From Archangium sp. (lineage in GTDB: Bacteria; Myxococcota; Myxococcia; Myxococcales; Myxococcaceae), in NCBI GenBank assembly GCA_030681645.1, contig JAUXRX010000039.1:1-64000 (forward strand): DNA of 64,000 nucleotides, in the 5' to 3' direction. The notes under the pieces were generated by a model. That model had not been told where the DNA came from. It did no database searches and worked only from the letters and a program-made list of their open reading frames with translations. A program made the translations under genes and the position numbers. Positions 58,554 to 64,000 of the stretch are shown in pieces. How positions within the stretch are numbered: the stretch's first letter is position 1; every line of letters starts with the position of its first letter.

Positions 58554-60341
58554 ATGACACCCGCACGGGCCAGAGCAGCTGCGGGCGCAGTGCTCCTGGT
58601 GAGCAGCATCTCGGCCCTCGCCAGCGTGGCGCTCGAGGTCCTGTGGCGGCCGGCCCCCGTGGTGCTCGCCTGGCTGGGCCAGCACCCGGCTGAGGCGTGC
58701 GGCAACGCCTTCGTGGCCGTGCTGCTGGGCGCGTCGTTGCTGGCCATCACCGGGCGTCGGCTGCTGGCCGTAGTGGTGACGCTCGCGGTTCTGGGGGTGA
58801 TGGGCCTGGTGCACAGCACGAAGGTCGCGCTCCTGGGCAAGCCGCTCTACCCCTGGGACGTGGTGCTCTTCCGTGAGGGGTTCGCGCTGCTCCCTGAGGT
58901 GGCGGGCTGGCGCTGGGCGCTGATGGGGCTGGGCTGCGCAGGCGTGGCGGGGGTGCTGCGCAGAGACGTGCGGCTCGACTGGCGCGCGCGAGGGTCGCTG
59001 CTGGTGATGGTGGCGTTGGTGGCGGCGTGGCTGGGGCCCAGGCCTCAGCTCCGCCTCACTGAACTGGGCGTGCGCCACGTTCACTGGGACCAACCCGAAA
59101 ACTACGGCATCAACGGCTTGCTGCTCGCCTTCGTGCTGAACGCGAGCAACGTCGCGGTGCGCAAGCCCGCCGACTACGGAGCCGAGTCCGTTCGCGCGGT
59201 GGTCGCCGCCCAGGCCCCTCCGCCCAGCAGCACCCCGAAGGGCGCCTCACCGACGGTGATCGTGGTGATGAGTGAGTCGTTCTTCGACCCCACCCGGCTG
59301 CCCGGCGTGACCTTCGCCGAGGACCCCGTCCCCCACCTTCACCGGCTCCAGCGCGAGGCGTCTTCGGGCTCGCTCTTTCCGCCCGTGTTCGGCGGGGGCA
59401 CCGCCAACACCGAGTTCGAGTTTCTCACCGGGCACTCGATGCACTTTCTCCCCCCCGGCTCGGTGCCCTACCAGCAGTACGTGCGGCGCAAGCACCCCTC
59501 GCTCGCCCGCATCTTCGCGGCCCAGGGGTACCGGACGGCGGCGATCCACACCCACTACCGCTGGTTCTGGGAACGGGAGCAGGTCTACCAACACTTCGGC
59601 TTCCAGCGCTTCACCTCGTCGGAAGACATGCCGGGCGCGCCCGTCGACGGCAAGTACATCTCCGATGCCGTGCTGACGTCGCACATCGTCAGCGAGTTCG
59701 AGGCAGCCGCCGGCCCCCTCTTTCTCTTCGGGGTGAGCATGGAAGCCCATGGTCCCTACGAGCCCGGGCGCTACGCCGGGTCGGAGCTCAGGCTCGACGG
59801 CCCTCTCGATGACGCGGCCCGCGCCGAGCTGACCACCTACGCCGAAGCGGCCCGCCACGCAGATCGCGAGCTCGGCGCCCTCGTCGCCTATTTCGCCACG
59901 GTCGACCGGCCCGTCTTCCTCGTCTTCTTCGGAGACCACCAGCCGAGCCTCCCGCTCTCGCTGCGCCAGACCGGGGTGGCCGAGTCGCTTCAGGACATCA
60001 GCCGCGCGCAGAAGCACACCCTCCACGAGGTGCCGCTCGTCATCTGGACCAACACCACGCTGGCCGCCCGCCCACTCGGTTCGCTCAGCCCGTCCTTCCT
60101 CGGCCCGCTGCTGTTGGACCTGACCGGCACGCCCGGCACGCCGTACACCGAGTTTCTGCGGGGTGTGGGCAAGGAGATGCCGATCGTGATGCAGGGGCTC
60201 GTCTCCGACGCCGAGGGCGCGTTGCACGACGAGCCCCCCGAGGCGCTTCGGGCGCTCGACGACGCCTGGTGGACGCTCGAGTACGACATGCTCTTCGGTG
60301 AGGACTTCGCGGCTGCGGCGCGAAGCTCGGTCGATGGGTAG
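58554..60341 (+). CDS. LtaS-like phosphoglycerol transferase / sulfatase family membrane protein
   Basis: 595 aa; ATG 58554 preceded by GGGGCGAGG. About five N-terminal TM segments (VLLVSSISALASVALEVLW, AFVAVLLGASLLAITG, LLAVVVTLAVLGVMGLV, ALMGLGCAGVAGVLRR, LLVMVALVAAWLG) precede an extracytoplasmic alkaline-phosphatase-fold domain: PTVIVVMSESFFDP (metal Glu), GGGTANTEFEFLTGHSM (nucleophile Thr), FLFGVSMEAHGPYEP and VFFGDHQPSLP (Asp/His ligands). This matches LtaS/MdoB-type phosphoglycerol transferases. In Gram-negatives such enzymes decorate glucans or lipids. 33 bp upstream of the histidine kinase gene. Confidence 0.88.
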   Translation: MTPARARAAAGAVLLVSSISALASVALEVLWRPAPVVLAWLGQHPAEACGNAFVAVLLGASLLAITGRRLLAVVVTLAVLGVMGLVHSTKVALLGKPLYPWDVVLFREGFALLPEVAGWRWALMGLGCAGVAGVLRRDVRLDWRARGSLLVMVALVAAWLGPRPQLRLTELGVRHVHWDQPENYGINGLLLAFVLNASNVAVRKPADYGAESVRAVVAAQAPPPSSTPKGASPTVIVVMSESFFDPTRLPGVTFAEDPVPHLHRLQREASSGSLFPPVFGGGTANTEFEFLTGHSMHFLPPGSVPYQQYVRRKHPSLARIFAAQGYRTAAIHTHYRWFWEREQVYQHFGFQRFTSSEDMPGAPVDGKYISDAVLTSHIVSEFEAAAGPLFLFGVSMEAHGPYEPGRYAGSELRLDGPLDDAARAELTTYAEAARHADRELGALVAYFATVDRPVFLVFFGDHQPSLPLSLRQTGVAESLQDISRAQKHTLHEVPLVIWTNTTLAARPLGSLSPSFLGPLLLDLTGTPGTPYTEFLRGVGKEMPIVMQGLVSDAEGALHDEPPEALRALDDAWWTLEYDMLFGEDFAAAARSSVDG

Positions 60342-60374
60342 CTGCTGCGGCGGCTTCGTGCTGGGCTCGCGCTG

Positions 60375-62486
60375 ATGCGACGGCTCTGGTTGGCCCTGGT
60401 GGCGGTGATGTTGCTGGGGGGCGCGCTCGCCGCGGCGCTCAGCGTGCTCACCACCCTCGTCCAGCGCGACAGGGCTGCCCTGGTGGAGCAGTTCACCCGC
60501 GACCGGCAACTGCAGCTCGAGCGGGCCGCCAGCGCGGTCTCGCGAGGGCTCGACGACGTCGCGGAAGACGTGCGGTTCGCCGGCGAACTGCTCGGTCAGG
60601 ACAGGCCGCTCGTCGAGCGCAAGGCCGAGCTCGAGGCGCTCCTCGAGTCCATCGGGAAGTACAAGGCCATCACCGTCTTCGGGCCCGACGCCCGGCAGCT
60701 CCTCACCCTCAGCGACCGCCGGCTCACCACCTCCCTGGAACCCTGGCTGCCCGCACTTCATGAGACGGCCCGCCTCGCCCTTCAACAGGCACCGGGGCAG
60801 GTCGCCGTCTCGCCCCCGCTCGGCGAGGACGCGTCCGGGTGGCTGCGCGTCTTCGCCACGGCCATCGACGACCCGAAGGGCGTGAAGGTCGGGGTCGTCG
60901 CAGTGGTGGTCGACGCTGCGCCGCTGATGACCGCGCTCAGTTCGCTGGGTGACGAGCAGGGCTCCCGGCTGTTGGTGCTCGGCGCCCACGGGCGGCCACT
61001 GCCCCTCGCCGACCGACTCCTCTCCGAAGCGGCGAAGAACCTCGAGGCCCTGCCCCGGCGCCCCGCCCTCGAGGCGGTCCTCGGGGGGATGCGCGCGGGC
61101 AGGGCCGGGCACGTCGCGCTGGGGGCGGACGAAGCGACGGCGCTGGGCCTGGCTCCCGCGGAGCACATCGCCATCTTCATGCCGCTGACGGTGCGGGGGG
61201 GAACCTCGTGGTCGGTGGCCGCGCTCTCCAGCACCGAGGCGCTCCGCAGCCACGATCGGTCGCTGCTCGCCCGGCTGGTGCTGGTCGCGGGCGTGCTCGC
61301 CGGGTTCTTCGCGCTCCTCGGCATCAGCCTCACCCTGACGCTCCGGCGCGCGAATGAGCTGAGCGAGACGCGGAGGCACGCCACCGAGCTGGCCCACGCC
61401 CGTGACGTCATCCAGAAGGTGCTCGATCACGTGCCGACGGGCATCCTCGCGCTCTCGCGCGACCTCAAGGTCACCTCGGTCAACCGCGCGCTCCGGCAAC
61501 GGCTGCAGCCCTTCGCGGCCGGCGCCACCCTGAGGCGCGTCTTCGCCGGCGCGCCGCCCTTTCAGCTCGAGCGGCTGGTGGAGCTGGTGCACTCGAGCCG
61601 TGCGGGGCTGCAGGTCACCACGGTCGTCACCGAGTCGCTCTTCGGCGACAGGGGGCACTTCAGCCTGTCCTCGGTGCCGCTGGCGCAACCGGACGAGGAG
61701 CTGGCCTCGCTGCTGCTCGTCGACGACCTCAGCAGGGTCCGGACGCTCGAGGAGCAGCTGCTGCGGTCCGAGAAGCTGTCCACCGTGGGTGTGCTCGCGG
61801 CGGGGATCGCCCATGAGATCGGCACCCCGCTCGGCATCGCGCGCGGGCGGGCCGAGTACCTGGCTGGCAAGCTCGACGACGAGACGCCGCAGCGCGCCGG
61901 GCTGCTCAGCATCGTCGAGCAGATCGATCGCGTGAGCCGGATCATCCGCCAGTTGCTCGACTTCTCGCGCACCCAGCCGGCGGCGACGACCCAGGTCTCG
62001 CTCGCGGAGGCCTTCGAGGCCGTGGGGCGGCTGCTGGGCCTCGAGGCCGAGCGGCGGGGCCTGCGGCTCGAGATCAGGCCGCCCGGCGTCGTGGTCGTGG
62101 CCGCTGACGCCGACCAGCTGCAGCAGGTGCTGATCAACCTGCTGCTCAACAGCCTCGACGCCTCGTCGGCGGGTCAGATGGTCGAGTTGCTGGCCGAGCC
62201 GGGTCGGGGCGTGGTCGAGCTGGTGGTGCGCGATCAGGGCGATGGCATGAACGAAGACGCGCAGCGGCGCATCTTCGATCCGTTCTGGACCACGAAGAAG
62301 CGGGGGCAGGGCACGGGCCTCGGCCTCTCCGTGGTCGCGCAGGTGGTCCGCAATCACGGCGGCTCGATCAGCGTGACCAGCCAACCTCAGCGCGGCACCA
62401 CCGTTCGGATCGCGTGGCCGCTCTACAACCCGGAAGCAGAGAGGGCAGCGAATGAAGCCAAGAGCCCGAGTGCTGGTGGTCGATGA
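60375..62486 (+). CDS. NtrB-type sensor histidine kinase
   Basis: 703 aa. TM1 (LWLALVAVMLLGGALAAALSVL), an extracytoplasmic sensor of about 250 residues (dCache-like, with VFGPDARQLLTLSDRRL and GVVAVVVDAAPLM), TM2 (RLVLVAGVLAGFFALLGISLTLTL), then PAS-like linker (HVPTGILALSRDLKVTSVNRALRQRL). DHp: SEKLSTVGVLAAGIAHEIGTPLGIARGRAEYL with the phospho-His in AHEIGTPL. HATPase: QQVLINLLLNSLDAS (N box), VRDQGDGMNED (G1), GTGLGLSVV (G2). Overlaps the response regulator gene by 35 bp. Autophosphorylates and drives the NtrC-like regulator. Confidence 0.94.
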   Translation: MRRLWLALVAVMLLGGALAAALSVLTTLVQRDRAALVEQFTRDRQLQLERAASAVSRGLDDVAEDVRFAGELLGQDRPLVERKAELEALLESIGKYKAITVFGPDARQLLTLSDRRLTTSLEPWLPALHETARLALQQAPGQVAVSPPLGEDASGWLRVFATAIDDPKGVKVGVVAVVVDAAPLMTALSSLGDEQGSRLLVLGAHGRPLPLADRLLSEAAKNLEALPRRPALEAVLGGMRAGRAGHVALGADEATALGLAPAEHIAIFMPLTVRGGTSWSVAALSSTEALRSHDRSLLARLVLVAGVLAGFFALLGISLTLTLRRANELSETRRHATELAHARDVIQKVLDHVPTGILALSRDLKVTSVNRALRQRLQPFAAGATLRRVFAGAPPFQLERLVELVHSSRAGLQVTTVVTESLFGDRGHFSLSSVPLAQPDEELASLLLVDDLSRVRTLEEQLLRSEKLSTVGVLAAGIAHEIGTPLGIARGRAEYLAGKLDDETPQRAGLLSIVEQIDRVSRIIRQLLDFSRTQPAATTQVSLAEAFEAVGRLLGLEAERRGLRLEIRPPGVVVVAADADQLQQVLINLLLNSLDASSAGQMVELLAEPGRGVVELVVRDQGDGMNEDAQRRIFDPFWTTKKRGQGTGLGLSVVAQVVRNHGGSISVTSQPQRGTTVRIAWPLYNPEAERAANEAKSPSAGGR

Positions 62487-63813
62487 TGATCAGGCCATGG
62501 CCGAGATGCTGGCCGACCCCCTGCGGGACGAAGGGTACGAGGTCACCATCTGCGTCGGCGGCGCGCAGGCGGTGGAGGTGCTCGCCGGGACGCCGCCCGA
62601 CTTGGTCGTCTCCGACCTGAGGATGAACGACGTCGACGGGTTCGACGTGCTGGCCGCGGCGCGGCGCTGCGAGCCTGCCGTTCCCGTGTTCATCATGACG
62701 GCGTTCGGCGCGGTGGAGTCGGCGGTCGAGGCGATCAAGCGTGGCGCCGCGCACTACTTCACCAAGCCCTTTGCCCTCGCCGAGGTGCTGGTCTTCGTCC
62801 GGCGGGCGCTCGAGCAGGCCGACCTGCGCGCAGAGAATCGCGCGCTGCGCTCGCTGAGCGGGGGCGCGACCTCGCTGGTGGGGCGGAGCCGGGCGTTGCG
62901 CAGCCTCGAGGCCCACATGCAGCGCGTCGCAGAGAGCCCCTTGCCGGTGCTCGTCCGCGGTGAGAGCGGGACCGGCAAGGAGCTGGTGGCGCGCGGAATT
63001 CACGAGCTCGGCGCGCGGCGGTCGCGGCCCTTCGTGGCGGTCAACTGCAGCGCGGTCCCGGCCACGCTGCTGGAGAGCGAGCTGTTCGGCCACGTGAAGG
63101 GCTCGTTCACCGGGGCGACGGGTGCGCGCCGCGGCCTCTTCGCCGAGGCGGACGGAGGCTCGCTCTTCCTCGACGAGATCGGCGACATGGCGATCGAGCT
63201 GCAAGCCAGGCTCCTGCGCGTGCTGCAGGACGGGATGGTGCGGCCCGTGGGCGCCGACCAGCAGCGGGCCACCGACGTGCGCATCATCGCGGCCACCCAT
63301 CAGGACCTCGAGGCGCGCATCAAGACGGGGCTCTTTCGAGCCGACCTCTACTACCGGCTCAACGTGGTCCGCCTCGAGGTCCCTCCGCTGCGGGAGCGGG
63401 CCGAGGACATCGCCCCCCTGGCGGCCCACTTCCTCGAGCGGGCGAGGGCGCGGTCACCCCACCTGCGCGCGAAGGGGTTCTCCACCGCCGCGCTGACGGT
63501 GCTCGAGCGGTTCCCCTGGCCGGGCAACGTGCGCGAGCTCGAGAGCACCGTCGAGCGGCTCTGCCTGCACGCTGATGACGAGGTCATCTCGGAGGCCTCG
63601 GTTCGGGCGGAGCTCCCCCAGGTCCCCGGCTCGAGCGTCATCAACCAGGGCCTCGCGTCACGATGGACCCTGCGGCGCCTCGAGGACGAGTACATCACCG
63701 CGGTCCTCGCTGACTGCGGGGGCAACAAGACGAAGGCGGCAGAGCTGCTGGGCATCGACGTCTCCACCCTGCACCGGCGCGAAAGGGCGCGGCAGGGCGA
63801 AGCGCCAGACTGA
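62452..63813 (+). CDS. NtrC-family sigma-54-dependent response regulator
   Basis: 453 aa. Receiver: VLVVDDDQAMAEMLADPLRDEGYEV with phosphoacceptor Asp in LVVSDLRMNDVDGFDV and Lys in FTKPF. AAA+: GESGTGKELVARGIHELG (Walker A), ELFGHVKGSFTGATGARRGLF (GAFTGA motif, second position Ser here), GGSLFLDEIGDM (Walker B), ATHQDLEARIKTGLFRADLYYRLNVVRLEVPPLRER (sensor/Arg-finger regions). C-terminal Fis-type HTH: LADCGGNKTKAAELLGIDVSTLHRRER. It activates sigma-54 promoters in response to the upstream kinase; a -24/-12 promoter lies directly downstream. Confidence 0.95.
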   Translation: MKPRARVLVVDDDQAMAEMLADPLRDEGYEVTICVGGAQAVEVLAGTPPDLVVSDLRMNDVDGFDVLAAARRCEPAVPVFIMTAFGAVESAVEAIKRGAAHYFTKPFALAEVLVFVRRALEQADLRAENRALRSLSGGATSLVGRSRALRSLEAHMQRVAESPLPVLVRGESGTGKELVARGIHELGARRSRPFVAVNCSAVPATLLESELFGHVKGSFTGATGARRGLFAEADGGSLFLDEIGDMAIELQARLLRVLQDGMVRPVGADQQRATDVRIIAATHQDLEARIKTGLFRADLYYRLNVVRLEVPPLRERAEDIAPLAAHFLERARARSPHLRAKGFSTAALTVLERFPWPGNVRELESTVERLCLHADDEVISEASVRAELPQVPGSSVINQGLASRWTLRRLEDEYITAVLADCGGNKTKAAELLGIDVSTLHRRERARQGEAPD

Positions 63814-63858
63814 GTGGCGAATTGCGTCACCGCTCGCCGGGGTCTGCAAGCGCCCGCG

Positions 63859-63874
63859 CGGCACGTCGCTTGCC
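63859..63874 (+). promoter_or_regulatory. Sigma-54 (-24/-12) promoter
   Basis: CGGCACGTCGCTTGCC matches TGGCACGNNNNTTGCW except the first base. The essential GG (63860-63861) and GC (63872-63873) are separated by the required 10 bp. The predicted start of transcription is about 63884-63886, 3-5 nt before the ATG at 63889. Confidence 0.75.
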
Positions 63875-63888
63875 TCCCGCAGCAGGTG

Positions 63889-64000
63889 ATGGCGAGTTCG
63901 TACGAAAACGGCCGGGTGGTGGTCAGACCCGGGGTCGTCGAGGTCGACGGGCGGGCTTTTCTCGTCGGCCAGGGCACGCGCGTGGAGGCGGTGGCCGACC
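63889..64000 (+). CDS. Unknown protein, partial (3' end beyond window)
   Basis: ATG 63889 begins MASSYENGRVVVRPGVVEVDGRAFLVGQGTRVEAVAD and runs off the window. The beta pattern (VVVRPGVVEVDGRAFLV) resembles small DUF6232-type proteins, but too little is present to assign it. The start is a few nt from the predicted sigma-54 transcription start. It is a likely target of the NtrC-type regulator at 62452. Confidence 0.6.
   Translation, partial: MASSYENGRVVVRPGVVEVDGRAFLVGQGTRVEAVAD

Noticed and set aside
60375..62486. Histidine kinase as circadian or chemotaxis CheA type
   Set aside because: H-box AHEIGTPL and overlap with an NtrC-like regulator indicate NtrB type; no Hpt or CheW domain.

Overview
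The window is GC-rich DNA (roughly 70% by eye) that reads as the chromosome of a myxobacterium (Myxococcota). The basis is: two secreted proteins ending in a Cys-containing MYXO-CTERM-like sorting tail (the M36 protease and the esterase at 31173); many lipoproteins with long Gly-rich linkers after the lipobox Cys; two Ser/Thr protein kinases, one paired with an ECF sigma factor; beta-propeller and Cys-rich surface lipoproteins; an NtrC-type two-component system; and a Coq4/TetR pair. Genus is not determinable. No rRNA, tRNA, CRISPR array, insertion sequence or prophage was seen.

Layout. 1-6.5 kb: surface lipoprotein and beta-propeller operons on the minus strand, with a pilin-like protein carrying a zinc ribbon on the plus strand. 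6.7-7.7 kb: compact minus-strand operon of zinc-independent ribosomal proteins uS14 and bL28 plus a DUF1636 cysteine protein. 7.8-12.4 kb: small proteins, a DHA2 drug exporter with an unusual helical insertion, a TPR protein and a Cys-rich lipoprotein. 12.4-23.3 kb: ZU5-like lipoprotein, DUF3014, TetR-Coq4, a giant M36 protease, pirin and an acyl-CoA dehydrogenase. 23.4-37.1 kb: lipoproteins, kinase/ECF pair, tail-fibre-like protein, esterases, ASH-domain protein and a triple universal stress protein. 37.1-44.9 kb: simple repeats, EI24 protein, TPR protein, mutarotase, a repeat-built protein, a second kinase, TetR-hydroxylase, OmpA-like protein and an HPF-like protein. 45-50 kb: a structured RNA leader in front of a CaCA exchanger and NhaA, then a three-gene ArsB/NhaD-type operon. 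50-55.8 kb: degenerate receiver and propeller lipoproteins. 55.8-58.4 kb: a perfect 40-bp tandem duplication, a lethal-factor-like zincin with a tightly coupled small partner, then a zone of truncated genes (YihY, 6-phosphofructokinase, esterase). 58.5-64 kb: LtaS-like transferase, histidine kinase, NtrC-family regulator and, directly downstream, a good sigma-54 promoter before a gene cut by the window end.

Cross-cutting signals. A palindromic repeat (core CCCGAGCGGAGTCGAGGG) occurs seven times; six copies lie inside reading frames and are translated without breaking them. A second palindrome family (CCCTCTCCC/GGGAGAGGG) occurs twice between genes. Two loci look like insertions: a diverged second copy of the mutarotase 3' end lies beyond the repeat-built gene, and a relic of the nhaA start lies upstream of the CaCA gene. 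Several genes have a -10-like hexamer 6-12 nt before the start codon and no ribosome binding site, suggesting leaderless mRNAs.

Coordination. The minus-strand lipoprotein groups are joined by 1-4 bp start/stop overlaps and are probably operons. The strongest regulatory hypotheses are metal control of uS14-bL28-DUF1636, RNA-based control of the CaCA-NhaA cation antiporters, kinase-ECF cross-talk at 28.9 kb, and NtrC-type/sigma-54 control of the last gene.
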